From Sporosarcina sp. 6E9 (GTDB taxonomy: Bacteria > Bacillota > Bacilli > Bacillales_A > Planococcaceae), in NCBI RefSeq assembly GCF_017921835.1, contig NZ_JAGEMN010000002.1, positions 124,001-188,000 on the forward strand: a DNA stretch of 64,000 bases. The letters are read 5' to 3'. Below, piece by piece: positions 52,427 through 61,720 of the stretch. The translations under genes and the position numbers were made by a program. Numbering within the stretch: position 1 is the stretch's first letter; every line of letters starts with the position of its first letter. Under the pieces are notes generated by a model that ran no database searches, was not told the origin of the DNA, and saw only the letters and a list, made by a program, of their open reading frames with translations.

Positions 52427-53626
52427 CTATATTACTTCTTTTTTAGTTCTCGCAAGGCCCCAATACGATAGAACAGCGATCAATGCTGATACAAAGATAA
52501 TGGCACCCATTGGGATTGCCGTTTCTTCACCCGCGATTCCAACAAGCGGTGCTGTAATTGCCCCTAAAATGAAAGGCAATAAGCCGAGTAAAGCCGATGC
52601 ACTCCCTGCAATATGTCCTTGTGACTCCATGGCCAATGAAAAGGATGACGTGGAAATAACAGCAATGGACATCACGAAAAAGAATATCGGAATAACAATA
52701 GCTAGAAGTGGACCATTTACCAATACAACAATGAGTAACACCGCTCCTGAGATAATAGATAGCAACAAACCGCTTTCCAAAATTTGTTTTTCCGTTAATA
52801 CGCCTGTTAGCCGTCCAACGGTATGCGTTCCGATAATAAGCCCGATTCCATTCATTCCAAATAACAAACTAAACATTTGCGGCGAAACCTCGTAAATGTT
52901 TTGGTAAACAAATGGCGTACCAGCAACATACGCAAAAATTCCGGCCATGATGAATCCTTGCGCTAGCGCATAACCCATAAACTCTCGGTTTTTCAATAAT
53001 GATAAAAAGTTCTTAAGTGTATTTGAAAAATTACTAGGCACACGAGACTGTGCCGGCAATGTCTCGTCCATTCTCCACATGACGACCGCAAATAGTAATA
53101 AGCCAATCACGCTCAATACCGCAAATATTCCTTTCCAATCCGTAAACGACAGAACGGCCCCGCCAAAGACAGGCGCTAGGATTGGCGCTAAATTAAAAAT
53201 AAGCATGAGAAGAGCGAAAAACTTCGTCAATTCCCTTCCGCTATATAGATCCCGAACAATCGCTCTTGAAATAACGATTCCTGAAGACGCAGCAAATCCT
53301 TGTATAAAACGAGCAGCGATAAAAAATCCGATACTCGGTGAAAAAACACATAATAACGACGCGATAAAATACACAACCAGCGCAATTAGCAATGGTTTTT
53401 TACGGCCATGCACATCACTCATTGGTCCAAGGATGAGTTGACCTAAACCAATTCCTAAAAGAGTCGCAGTTAAACTCACTTGTACAAAGGATGCCGTCGT
53501 ATCAAATGCTTCAACAATCGTTGGAAATGATGGTAAATACATATCAATTGTGAACGGACCCATTGCAGCTAACGTTCCCAAGAGAATCGCAAATCGTAAG
53601 CGTTTAGATCCTTTTAATGTTTCCAT
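52427..53626 (-). CDS. Bcr/CflA-family drug exporter
   Basis: A 399-aa major facilitator with twelve membrane helices. The family signature is TIDMYLPSFPTI in helix 1, then LGQLILGPMSDVHGRKKPLL between helices 2 and 3 and FIQGFAASSGIVISRAIVRD in helix 4-5. Members export bicyclomycin, chloramphenicol or sulfonamides in other bacteria, and some export cysteine. ATG at 53626 follows AAAGGAG with 9-nt spacing; 26 upstream codons have no such site. Single gene. Confidence 0.9.
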   Translation of the reverse strand: METLKGSKRLRFAILLGTLAAMGPFTIDMYLPSFPTIVEAFDTTASFVQVSLTATLLGIGLGQLILGPMSDVHGRKKPLLIALVVYFIASLLCVFSPSIGFFIAARFIQGFAASSGIVISRAIVRDLYSGRELTKFFALLMLIFNLAPILAPVFGGAVLSFTDWKGIFAVLSVIGLLLFAVVMWRMDETLPAQSRVPSNFSNTLKNFLSLLKNREFMGYALAQGFIMAGIFAYVAGTPFVYQNIYEVSPQMFSLLFGMNGIGLIIGTHTVGRLTGVLTEKQILESGLLLSIISGAVLLIVVLVNGPLLAIVIPIFFFVMSIAVISTSSFSLAMESQGHIAGSASALLGLLPFILGAITAPLVGIAGEETAIPMGAIIFVSALIAVLSYWGLARTKKEVI

Positions 53627-53743
53627 AGTCGACAACTCCTTTATCAGAAAAACAATCACGTAGGCGATTGTTTTTTGTTTAATAAACGCACAGAAGTATA
53701 TCATTATACCATCTCGTCATCACTCTTCATAGAATTCAAAACT

Positions 53744-53783
53744 AAAAACAGCCGCATACTCATTTGAGTTTACGGCTGTTTTC
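53744..53783 (-). terminator. Terminator of the GNAT-hen1-pnkp operon
   Basis: AAAACAGCCG and CGGCTGTTTT pair with an inner ACTC/GAGT extension; T-rich on the minus strand just past the pnkp stop. Confidence 0.85.
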
Positions 53784-53784
53784 A

Positions 53785-56376
53785 TTATAATCTAGGATCA
53801 ACTGGATCTGATTCCAATGCCAATGTAGCAAGAACGCATTCATGGACTCGTTCTAGGGACTCACCGTCGACAAATCTTTGGACCCCTTCAATACCTAAAG
53901 CAAATTCCCTAAGTGCCAGTTTTTGTTTTTTTCCAGCGCTCCGCTTTTTCAAGCGCTCAAGATTTTCCGGGATTAAATAATCCATTCCGTATATAATATT
54001 CAAGTATTTTCTCCCTCTAACCTTGATCGCTGGCTGTAACAATTTTCCTTTGCTTCGAGCAATGAAGAACTCCGGTTTGATCACGATCCCTTCGTGTCCA
54101 TCCTCAGTCATTTCTTGCCACCAGGCGATAACTTCCTGTTCGCTACTTTCATCTGAAATGACCTTGTATGCTGTCTCAACAAACAGAGAGGATCCTTCCG
54201 CAAATTCTTTATTCATTTCCATATGCCACACATGAGGCTTTTCAAAAAAAGTTTCACCGCTATGGGCTAATACATGGAACGGGGCGATTTGAATATCGAC
54301 TGTTTCTTCCGCGTCCCAACAATACTTTTGAAACACTTCTTTGAAGGTCTGGGCATGTTCAAGTTTCTCTTCGTTTTCTACTAAAAAACGCGTCAAGTCC
54401 TCATTCTTTTCAGCTGCGGATACCAACTTTTCTTTTAACTTCATGCGATCAAGAATGGCATTTTCCGAGACGTGCGCATATTGCTCACTGATTAACGCCT
54501 TCGCCTTTAAATTCCAAGGCATGATTTCTGCATCCAGTAGAACATAATTCGTCTCATGTTTTTCGAAATAGCTTTTAGAGGTAAGTTCTTCATTTAGCCT
54601 CGATAGGATTTCAGTTTCTGTCTCTTCATCGAAGAAACGCCTTCCCGTTCTTGTATAAATAGCACCCAACACCTCAGAACCAATCGTATGTTTCGCTGAT
54701 TCCACGTCCATGAATACTAACAAAACCGCTCGACTGCCCATATGTTTTTTCTCAGCAATCATCGTATGAACGCCGTGGCTCCTATAATAGGCGATTGCTT
54801 CTTTCGGATGTTCCAAATAGTCAGGTTCCGACGAGGTGACAGGCGTCGGGCTCATTGTCGGTGGAATGTAAACCAATTGCTCTAGTGGAAGCGCGTAATG
54901 GGAAACGGTGTCAATTGCCGATTTCACAATATCCGAATGTATTTTCACTTCGCCCAGTTGTTCCGTCAAGACCGAAAAGCCATTAATGAATTTCCCGATA
55001 TTCGGTGGATTTAGTCGATTTTCTTCCCATTCGATTAATGGATTATCGGCAGCGTCAGAATAATCCCTCGCAGCTTTCACGGCCAAAAATTCTTTTTCTG
55101 GATAACGATATGCGGTCAATTTTCCGCCAAACACAACACCTTGATCAATATTGACCGTATTATTGATCAGAAGCGGTTGTGGTTTTGGGTCATGTCCCCA
55201 AATAATTACCGCACTTCCCTCATGGTGGATTGTCCAATCTTTTCGTACGGGTTTGCCAATCTCATTAAATCCGTCCGTGTCACCGTATCGGCAGAAATCC
55301 TGAATTTCCAGTGACTGCTTGCCGATATATTCATCTCGAATGCCAGCGTGTGTACAGACCGCAACCGAAACCCCATTTTGCATGATTACGTAATGAGACG
55401 GTGCCTGCATAAGAAAATCCTTTAACAACTGCTTCGTTTCAATCGTTTGATCCTCACCGTACCGCGCTTCGTAGTCCAGAAATTCAGCAACAACTTTTTC
55501 ATCACCGTGATTCATCGTCACATCACGGCCCTCAAGCCAACGAGCAACCTTCCATCCGTGGTTACTATCTATCATATAAGCCAGTCTTTGTTCAACATGC
55601 TTCTGCATAAACAGCATCGTCTTCAGGGATTTAGGTCCCCTGCTCATGACATCGCCAAGGGATAGAAAACGCCGGCCTTCAGGGTGAATAAAAAGACCGT
55701 CCTCATTCTCCACATATCCAAGCTTAAGTAGAAGCTGAATCATCTCATCGTAACACCCGTGAATGTCGCCTATCACATCGAGTCCTTGCCCAACATCAAT
55801 CATCAACGGATTTTCCCGTCTAACCAGTTCAATCGCTTCCACTGAATCTGTAAAAAAGATGGATTTAAAACCATCTTTCTTGATAAACCGCTTTTCTCTC
55901 TTAAGCGTTTGAAATTGTTGCTTCACGCGTCTTGTTTCTCTTGGATTTTCGCGCCCGGCATTCCGTTCGAGTAAGACGCTTTGCGCTACGTCCATAAAAA
56001 TCGCCACCGCTGGGACATTGTGTTTCTCGGCTAATTTAACGTATTTTTTTCGGTCATCGGGGTGCAAATGAGTTGCATCGATAAACGTTACTTTATTCAA
56101 ACGGCATCTTGCCTCGACAACATTGTCCATCATATTGAAAGCTTCTTTGGAAATAGCCTGATATTCATCGTAAAGACCATCCGCTTCATCTTTCGGCCGA
56201 TTCGCCCAACTAATGTAATTCGTATCTCCAACAATTTCCCGATAGTCGTCCGAACTAATGACTTCGGAAGACAGTATTTTCTCTTCTTCAATCCACTTAT
56301 TCAATAATGTTGATTTACCGCTATTGGAAGCACCGACAAGCAAAACAAGTCCGGAATAAGGAATCGTAATTCTCAT
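53785..56376 (-). CDS. pnkp: Polynucleotide kinase-phosphatase-ligase (Pnkp), RNA repair
   Basis: An 863-aa three-domain RNA-repair enzyme. The N-terminal kinase has P-loop GASNSGKST (residues 15-23). The central metallophosphatase has DVIGDIHGCYDE (about 190), GDVMSRGP, MNHGDEKV, CTHAGIRDE, and the typical INNTVNIDQGVVFGGKLTAYRYPE region. The C-terminal adenylyltransferase/ligase domain has the nucleotidyl Lys motif EKKHMGSRAV (about 555), LDAEIMPW, GIVIKPE and PAIKVRG. It heals and seals RNA ends made by ribotoxins. The ATG at 56376 is in a TCATGA overlap with hen1 and follows GGGGG. Length matches the Clostridium thermocellum-type protein. Confidence 0.93.
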   Translation of the reverse strand: MRITIPYSGLVLLVGASNSGKSTLLNKWIEEEKILSSEVISSDDYREIVGDTNYISWANRPKDEADGLYDEYQAISKEAFNMMDNVVEARCRLNKVTFIDATHLHPDDRKKYVKLAEKHNVPAVAIFMDVAQSVLLERNAGRENPRETRRVKQQFQTLKREKRFIKKDGFKSIFFTDSVEAIELVRRENPLMIDVGQGLDVIGDIHGCYDEMIQLLLKLGYVENEDGLFIHPEGRRFLSLGDVMSRGPKSLKTMLFMQKHVEQRLAYMIDSNHGWKVARWLEGRDVTMNHGDEKVVAEFLDYEARYGEDQTIETKQLLKDFLMQAPSHYVIMQNGVSVAVCTHAGIRDEYIGKQSLEIQDFCRYGDTDGFNEIGKPVRKDWTIHHEGSAVIIWGHDPKPQPLLINNTVNIDQGVVFGGKLTAYRYPEKEFLAVKAARDYSDAADNPLIEWEENRLNPPNIGKFINGFSVLTEQLGEVKIHSDIVKSAIDTVSHYALPLEQLVYIPPTMSPTPVTSSEPDYLEHPKEAIAYYRSHGVHTMIAEKKHMGSRAVLLVFMDVESAKHTIGSEVLGAIYTRTGRRFFDEETETEILSRLNEELTSKSYFEKHETNYVLLDAEIMPWNLKAKALISEQYAHVSENAILDRMKLKEKLVSAAEKNEDLTRFLVENEEKLEHAQTFKEVFQKYCWDAEETVDIQIAPFHVLAHSGETFFEKPHVWHMEMNKEFAEGSSLFVETAYKVISDESSEQEVIAWWQEMTEDGHEGIVIKPEFFIARSKGKLLQPAIKVRGRKYLNIIYGMDYLIPENLERLKKRSAGKKQKLALREFALGIEGVQRFVDGESLERVHECVLATLALESDPVDPRL

Positions 56377-57719
56377 GATGCATCCCCCTTCCTGACAAAC
56401 TTGCACATTTGTGTTGGATGACCATACACTTCATGCACTTCTCCGATGCCTTCAAACTCGAGTTTATAGCTTCCTAAACGATTCCAATCTGCGCAAGACT
56501 TCTCAAACTCTTCCCTTGTCCATTCAAACCGATGATCGAAATGCCGTTTCGCATCCGTCATTTCATAGACCGAATTATATTCTTGATTTGGCGTCGTGAT
56601 AATAAGGGTTTGCGGTTTATAGTCATCAACGATTAAACGCATTGCTTTCGCCAGTCGCTCTTCGTCGATATGTTCAATTACTTCACATAAAATGATGACA
56701 TCTTTATCCTCTAACCTTTCATCATAATAAAATAACGATCCCCAAATCGTTTTCGGTTCAACGAATCCTTCTTTACTTTTTATCTTTTCAAATCGTTTTA
56801 CAGCTTTCAATGTTTCTCTTTCCGATGGTTCAACCGCCAGTATTTCCTGGACGCCATCTACAAACCCTAACCTAGCAGATAATTTCCCCTCACCAGAACC
56901 GAAATCAACAACCGATTTTTTAGAAGGTAAATCGTTTATTGTTTCAATAATTTTATCGTAACGCAGTTCATTCAGACGTGGTGATTTGGGTGACTTTTCT
57001 TCCGCTATATTCTCTTCCATCTGGCTATAGAGTTCTTTGAATCGAAGCGCTTTTCGAATGATAAACTCTCTTTCCGGATGGTCATCGAGCCACCCATCCC
57101 CGTAGCGTTTAATCTTTTCAATTTCAGCTTCGTCAATAAAGTAATGTTTATAATTATCCATAACTGGAATAAGTACATATAGTTGTTGAAGTGCTTTTTG
57201 GAGTGTAACTGTCCCAGAAATCATTAAGAAACGAGCTGAACTTCTAGTTTTTAACTGAAATGAATAATCTGTTTCACCATATTCGATGTCTACTCGGTAG
57301 CCAAGCGGTTCAAAAAGACCTTGAATTTCCGCGTCAGATAAGTCTGAAACAACTGGACCAAAGCTGAATTCAAATGAAAACGGATGATCTACCCATTCAA
57401 TATATTCCTCTTTTGGCTGACCATTCAAAGCTGTTCCCAATGCAGATCGTATAAGTGACGTAAAAATACTACTTACCGCAAATTCACGGTCGTTAATATA
57501 ATGCACGATATCGTATATATTCGACGAATGTTTGATTAGCGCCAACGGATCAGGCGTTACAAAAATCGTAACCTCCAGTTCCGTTTCAGTAAATGTACTA
57601 TAAAATAGGCGAATGAAGTGCCCCTTGTTTTTTCTCTCGTAAATATTATCGGGATTTTTAGCGAGTAAATGTGAAATGACTTTCACGTTTTCACCCGTTG
57701 CTTTGATTGTTAGTTGCAC
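56373..57719 (-). CDS. hen1: Hen1 RNA 3'-terminal ribose 2'-O-methyltransferase
   Basis: A 448-aa protein. The N-terminal half is the bacterial Hen1 N-domain that interacts with and activates the Pnkp ligase. The C-terminal methyltransferase has the SAM loop VVDFGSGEGKLSAR, the metal-site sequence LCEVIEHIDEERL, and TTPNQEYNSVY followed by HFDHRFEWTREEF with further metal-binding His. It methylates the 3'-terminal ribose at the break before sealing, protecting the repaired RNA from renewed cleavage. GTG start at 57719 follows GGAGAG and lies within the end of the acetyltransferase gene; the stop overlaps pnkp by ATGA. Confidence 0.93.
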   Translation of the reverse strand: MQLTIKATGENVKVISHLLAKNPDNIYERKNKGHFIRLFYSTFTETELEVTIFVTPDPLALIKHSSNIYDIVHYINDREFAVSSIFTSLIRSALGTALNGQPKEEYIEWVDHPFSFEFSFGPVVSDLSDAEIQGLFEPLGYRVDIEYGETDYSFQLKTRSSARFLMISGTVTLQKALQQLYVLIPVMDNYKHYFIDEAEIEKIKRYGDGWLDDHPEREFIIRKALRFKELYSQMEENIAEEKSPKSPRLNELRYDKIIETINDLPSKKSVVDFGSGEGKLSARLGFVDGVQEILAVEPSERETLKAVKRFEKIKSKEGFVEPKTIWGSLFYYDERLEDKDVIILCEVIEHIDEERLAKAMRLIVDDYKPQTLIITTPNQEYNSVYEMTDAKRHFDHRFEWTREEFEKSCADWNRLGSYKLEFEGIGEVHEVYGHPTQMCKFVRKGDAS

Positions 57720-58606
57720 GGTGTTCTCTCCATTCTCAAATCGATAAGTTCATGCTTTCTATTAAACCCCGCTGCTTCATAAAGATGAATCGCTTTTTCA
57801 TTTTCTTTCTCAACTGAGAGCGTAACACCCTTGATCGATTCATATGAAAATAGATGGTTTAAAGCAGATTGAATCAGCTTTGTCCCGATCCCTTGTTTTC
57901 TAAATTTATCAGAAACCGCAACATATTCAATCGAACCTTGCCCCTGCTCTGGTTCGGCTTCTACATAGACATATCCTTTAATTTCTGTACTATCATTTTT
58001 TATTATTAACAATTGATTATGTTCATTTAAACGACTTATGATATTCTTCGCATTATAATATGTCGTTGGAAACTCTAATTGGTGAATTTTTGAAAAAGAA
58101 CCTTCAAAACCTGTCTCATATTTTTCAATTTCTTTATGATTAGATTCTTTAAATCCATCACGTTTTGCTTGTAAGATATAATGGTTTCCCTTTTCGATTC
58201 CACCAAGATTCAAAACAAATTCTTTCCCGATTTTATTTTCCTGGTTTAGAAAAAAGAAGAACTTCCTTAAGGAAATCTCTGAATCTGAATAAGAAAGTAC
58301 CTTTTTAAAGAGATTTTCTGCAAGAACAATCATGCTTTCACCTCTCAAAAATGGACCCCATACCTCTGCGCTTAAGTCATCTTCATCAATGTCCAAGCCC
58401 ATTGCACCTATAATTATCTCGTTTTCATACGCAACTGTAAAAGATTTAGCTAAATCTAAATCCGAAAAGTCATGCGTCAAGTCATGTAAAATCGATTCTT
58501 TATCGCTACCGCAATAGCCAATATGTTTACTCGGTACTTTGTTCGCCTCTGCTAAAAAAAAGGCAAGTTCCTCTATATCAATTGGAGGTGTTATTGTAAT
58601 CGTCAT
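57710..58606 (-). CDS. Tandem-GNAT acetyltransferase in the RNA-repair operon
   Basis: A 298-aa protein with two GNAT units. The N-terminal one (about 1-140) has FTVAYENEIIIGAMGLDI and WGPFLRGESMIVL but no clear acetyl-CoA loop, so it is probably inactive. The C-terminal one (about 160-295) has IEYVAVSDKFRKQGIGTKLI with the acetyl-CoA-binding QGIG loop and LSVEKENEKAIHLYEAAGF. ATG at 58606 follows AAGGAAG. It overlaps hen1 by 10 nt, so it is translationally coupled with the RNA-repair genes. Substrate unknown; an RNA or translation-related target is inferred from context only. Confidence 0.85.
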   Translation of the reverse strand: MTITITPPIDIEELAFFLAEANKVPSKHIGYCGSDKESILHDLTHDFSDLDLAKSFTVAYENEIIIGAMGLDIDEDDLSAEVWGPFLRGESMIVLAENLFKKVLSYSDSEISLRKFFFFLNQENKIGKEFVLNLGGIEKGNHYILQAKRDGFKESNHKEIEKYETGFEGSFSKIHQLEFPTTYYNAKNIISRLNEHNQLLIIKNDSTEIKGYVYVEAEPEQGQGSIEYVAVSDKFRKQGIGTKLIQSALNHLFSYESIKGVTLSVEKENEKAIHLYEAAGFNRKHELIDLRMERTPCN

Positions 58607-58690
58607 TTGTTTCAACTTCCTTACCACTCGTTATTATGTATTTCATAGATCAGAAAACAATTCACTTAAACGATCCCAATTGTCAGCAAC

Positions 58691-59092
58691 CTATTTCTTT
58701 TTACCAAGCCTCATTAATAGTGTTAATCCCAACGTAAGTAAAGTAATAATCGCCAGAATAAATTTCATATCAATTACAGGTTTAAACTTTACTTTGTCGG
58801 AAGTAATCTCATAAACCCCTAAAGGTTTAACAGAAATATACCCCCCGCCTCCTTCTCCTTGCGTTGCTGATGAGTTTTTACTTTCACCAGAATAACCGCC
58901 ACCGCCACCTACATAATAATCGACTTTTGCTACAGGAAGTACTTTTTTATTTTCAAGTTCAATCGGTTCCCCGTACACCAATGAAACATCCTTATATCTG
59001 GCGAATTTATCAAAAATCACGCCAATTGGCGAACGATAAAATGGCTTTGTTGCCGTTGAATTTATAGTAGGATTTATCCCATTCACTTCCAT
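58691..59092 (-). CDS. GerW/YtfJ-like protein with C-terminal membrane anchor
   Basis: A 133-aa protein with the GerW/YtfJ pattern: PIGVIFDKFARYKDVSLVYG, EPIELENKKVLPVAKVDYY, then glycine-rich GGGGGYSGES and GEGGGGYISVKPLGVYEI. Unlike sporulation YtfJ it ends in a membrane helix (about 107-128) and a basic tail, so it is anchored at the membrane. Its role, spore-related or not, is unclear. It is read in the same direction as the GNAT gene 84 bp downstream, but that gap contains a possible promoter, so cotranscription is uncertain. Confidence 0.75.
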   Translation of the reverse strand: MEVNGINPTINSTATKPFYRSPIGVIFDKFARYKDVSLVYGEPIELENKKVLPVAKVDYYVGGGGGYSGESKNSSATQGEGGGGYISVKPLGVYEITSDKVKFKPVIDMKFILAIITLLTLGLTLLMRLGKKK

Positions 59093-59119
59093 GCTACATT
59101 TCCCCTTTATAAAAGTTAT

Positions 59120-59575
59120 TTACCAATCCTTTAATTTAGACAAGTACGGCTCAATATAACTTCTAGACCCAGACGCCAAATTTTCCGGAAGTGCTGCAAG
59201 CGGAAAGTACTGAACATCCAGGGATTCAACCCCGTCAATTACAATATCCCCTGTTACATCCCGTGTTGCATAAACAGCCGTAACAGAATACAATTCATCA
59301 CCATTTGCTACTTTAAGAAAATAATCCTCACCGGAGAATATGCCCATGAGCTCCAACTCTCCTACCTTAAGTCCTGTTTCTTCTTGCACCTCACGCCTGC
59401 CCGTTTCCTCCATACTTTCTCCAAGTTCCATTATCCCACCAGGTAGCCCCCACCCGCCGTCTGATCTATGCTGTAGAAGAATTTCATTCTGTTCGTTTAG
59501 TATAATCACAACTGCCCCCGGTAAAATAAGCGGTCGATTTCCAACTAATTTACGTAATTCCCTGACATAACCCAT
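59120..59575 (-). CDS. Nudix hydrolase
   Basis: A 151-aa protein with a full Nudix box: G at the start of GGIMELGESMEETGRREVQEE (residues about 46-66, including the REVQEET metal-binding part). It hydrolyses a nucleoside diphosphate linked to another moiety; substrate unknown. AAGGAGAGA precedes the ATG. The YciI-DUF1801 pair is separated from it by a terminator. Confidence 0.9.
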   Translation of the reverse strand: MGYVRELRKLVGNRPLILPGAVVIILNEQNEILLQHRSDGGWGLPGGIMELGESMEETGRREVQEETGLKVGELELMGIFSGEDYFLKVANGDELYSVTAVYATRDVTGDIVIDGVESLDVQYFPLAALPENLASGSRSYIEPYLSKLKDW

Positions 59576-59604
59576 TACATTATCTCTCCTTAAATTTTTG
59601 CGAA

Positions 59605-59642
59605 TAAAAAAGGATTCGAGATTAGTGCCTCAGAATCCTTTA
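59605..59642 (-). terminator. Terminator after the YciI-like gene
   Basis: AAAGGATTC and GAATCCTTT pair; T-run on the minus strand. It closes the DUF1801-YciI pair. Confidence 0.75.
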
Positions 59643-59667
59643 ATATAAGAAATTTATAGTCAACCTC

Positions 59668-59955
59668 TTACTCGTTGAAAATCCCCTCTAGCGGTTCCCA
59701 CGGATAAACTTTAGCTTCAAACTTCCCATCAATGACGGCCGGATCATTATCCGCAAAGCGCTTGGCCTCCTCCAAATTATCAACTTCTAAAATAATCAAC
59801 CCGCCCGTATGATCCATAAAAGGGCCACCTGCGATTAAGATCCCCTTCGCCAAAGCCTCTCTAACATATTCCCTATGCGGAATAAGACCCTGTTTCCAAT
59901 GTGGTTGCCCTTCTAGCCAAGCAATACCGGTCGTAAAATGAATTACGCATTTCAT
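59668..59955 (-). CDS. YciI-family protein
   Basis: A 95-aa ferredoxin-like alpha/beta-fold protein of the YciI/YCII family. The typical HREYVREALAKGILIAGGPF and the C-terminal DPAVIDGKFEAKVYPWEP are visible; the conserved His and Asp of the putative active site are present. Relatives include dehydrochlorinase-like enzymes, but most have unknown function. Its start overlaps the DUF1801 gene stop by ATGA. Confidence 0.82.
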   Translation of the reverse strand: MKCVIHFTTGIAWLEGQPHWKQGLIPHREYVREALAKGILIAGGPFMDHTGGLIILEVDNLEEAKRFADNDPAVIDGKFEAKVYPWEPLEGIFNE

Positions 59956-60416
59956 TTAGCAACGTCCGGATAGACTTCTTTCAAATATTTTACAGTCTCG
60001 ACAATAAACTCTTTTAACACTTCAACATCTATATCCGCCACTTTATTAACATATACGCACATTTTCCCTGTTGTATGTTTTCCTAATTCCTTTAATAAAT
60101 TTTCCCGTACCTTCTCATTTGTCGTTAAATATAAGCTAATTTTTGCTTTTCGTGGCGAGAAACCAACTAGCGGCGCATCCCCTTCGTGACCGGATGCATA
60201 TTTATAATGATAAGAACCGAATCCGATAATACTCGGGCCCCACATCTTTGCCTGCAAACCCGTTGTTTCTGTAAAAATGTCCAACAACTTATAAGCGTCT
60301 TCACGTTTTTGGGGGCTATCGACATTCTCAATAAATTCGATAACACTTTTGTCGGTTTCTTTTGTTTTTAATTCGTACTTAGTATAATCTCCCCTTTCTA
60401 AAGTTGTTAATTTCAT
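59952..60416 (-). CDS. DUF1801-domain protein
   Basis: A 154-aa protein with the DUF1801 (YdhG/frataxin-like-fold) pattern, notably MWGPSIIGFGSYHYKYASGHEGD-like sequence at about 58-80 and LVGFSPRKAKISLYLT. Function unknown. It is translationally coupled to the downstream YciI gene. AAAGGGGA precedes the ATG. Confidence 0.8.
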   Translation of the reverse strand: MKLTTLERGDYTKYELKTKETDKSVIEFIENVDSPQKREDAYKLLDIFTETTGLQAKMWGPSIIGFGSYHYKYASGHEGDAPLVGFSPRKAKISLYLTTNEKVRENLLKELGKHTTGKMCVYVNKVADIDVEVLKEFIVETVKYLKEVYPDVAK

Positions 60417-60471
60417 ATACTGTTGTCTTCTCCGATTTATCCTAAAAACCTTTTAAACCAATAGAAAACTT

Positions 60472-60879
60472 TTAGTTTTGATTCAAATGCCACAACTTAC
60501 TTAAAGGAATTTCATCAGATTCCATATTAAAACTTTCAATTAATAAACGCTCTAAAACATCCTCGATTGCTCCAGTATGAAAAGTAACAATCACATGACA
60601 ATGCGCTAATGCAACATGGTCTGTCAGCTGTTTCGCAAATTGATCTAAAGGTTCAATATGTTCATCTTTCACCCTGTTTTCCGAATAAACTTTCACAGTT
60701 ATTAAGTTTGTTCTTAACTCATCCTCACTAATTTCTGTTCCATGAGGTAAGTTCAAATCTTCAGTTTTCGCTTGACGATTTTCATCTAAAATAATCATTC
60801 GATAAATATCGTTTCCAAATCGAATATCCCACACTTCTAAATCTTTGGATCTTAGAACCCGCTCAAAGTAATCCATCAT
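60472..60879 (-). CDS. Hypothetical cytosolic protein
   Basis: A 135-aa, acidic, soluble protein with no membrane segment. GGGAGGG lies 8 nt before the first of two adjacent ATGs. I do not recognise a family. Predicted helices and strands alternate and a single Cys and several His (VALAHCHVIVTFHTG) occur near residues 90-104. It lies between the DUF1801 gene and the peptide/nickel-type ABC genes, separated from the latter by a terminator. Confidence 0.65.
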   Translation of the reverse strand: MMDYFERVLRSKDLEVWDIRFGNDIYRMIILDENRQAKTEDLNLPHGTEISEDELRTNLITVKVYSENRVKDEHIEPLDQFAKQLTDHVALAHCHVIVTFHTGAIEDVLERLLIESFNMESDEIPLSKLWHLNQN

Positions 60880-60923
60880 CTTATCGCCCTCCCTCAGGTC
60901 TTAACTTAATTCTAACCGAACAC

Positions 60924-60957
60924 TAAAAAAAGCCTAGAGAATATTCTCCAGGCTTTC
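60924..60957 (-). terminator. Terminator of the Opp/Nik-type ABC operon
   Basis: AAAGCCT and AGGCTTT with inner GAGAA/TTCTC; a T-run follows on the minus strand. It coincides with the stop of the last ATPase gene. Confidence 0.85.
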
Positions 60958-61702
60958 AGTTCAATCCATTATTTTGCTTGCCTAACATCGCCTGAAAAAG
61001 TTTATTTGAATACGGATGTGAAAAGGTGAATTTATCATTCACTTTCGAACTTTCATCAATGATTTCTCCGTTTTTCATGACGTAAATTCGGTCACACATA
61101 TAAGTCACCACTTTTAAATCATGTGCGATGAACAGAATCGCCATGCCGGTTTCTCGGTTAATGTCGATTAATAAATCAATAATTTCTTTTTGAATGAGTC
61201 GGTCGAGGTTGGAGACGATTTCGTCGCATATTAATAGTTTTGGGCGAACGAGAATCGATCTGAGCAAGTTCACCCGTTGTCTTTCGCCGCCACTTAGTTC
61301 AGAAGGGAGTTTGTTTAAATGCTCTTTTGTCAATTTAACTTTTTCAAGCATGTTCAGGATATATGCACCGCGGTCTTCTTTCATTTTTCGAAGTGGCTCC
61401 AGCAAAATTTCTCGAACAGTCCACGATGGATTAAGCGCTACTGATGCGTTTTGGAAAATGAGTTGGCATTCTGTGTAAAAAGCTTTGGACTTTATCGCGG
61501 GCTCTTCATTCAAAAATATGGATCCGTTGTCCCGTTTTTCCAACTGCATAATGATTCGCGCTAGCGTACTCTTTCCGCTTCCACTTTCACCGACGAGCCC
61601 AACGATTTCGCCATTGCCAACCATTAAATCGACACCCTTGAGAGCCTGTTTCGTATTGCCATGACCTCGATATGTTTTTGAAACATTTTCCACTGTCAGC
61701 AA
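60956..61702 (-). CDS. Opp/Nik-type ABC importer, ATP-binding protein F/E
   Basis: A 248-aa ATPase with Walker A GESGSGKSTL (about 38), signature ELSGGERQRV and Walker B LLICDEIVSNLD. It ends without the C-terminal oligopeptide/dipeptide domain and its cysteine cluster found in long Opp/Dpp ATPases, a feature of nickel or metallophore-type systems (NikE, CntF). The second ATPase gene ends 18 bp upstream. It pairs with that protein to power the two permeases. Confidence 0.88.
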   Translation of the reverse strand: MLTVENVSKTYRGHGNTKQALKGVDLMVGNGEIVGLVGESGSGKSTLARIIMQLEKRDNGSIFLNEEPAIKSKAFYTECQLIFQNASVALNPSWTVREILLEPLRKMKEDRGAYILNMLEKVKLTKEHLNKLPSELSGGERQRVNLLRSILVRPKLLICDEIVSNLDRLIQKEIIDLLIDINRETGMAILFIAHDLKVVTYMCDRIYVMKNGEIIDESSKVNDKFTFSHPYSNKLFQAMLGKQNNGLN

Positions 61703-61720
61703 TGGCTTCTCCTCGCTTTC

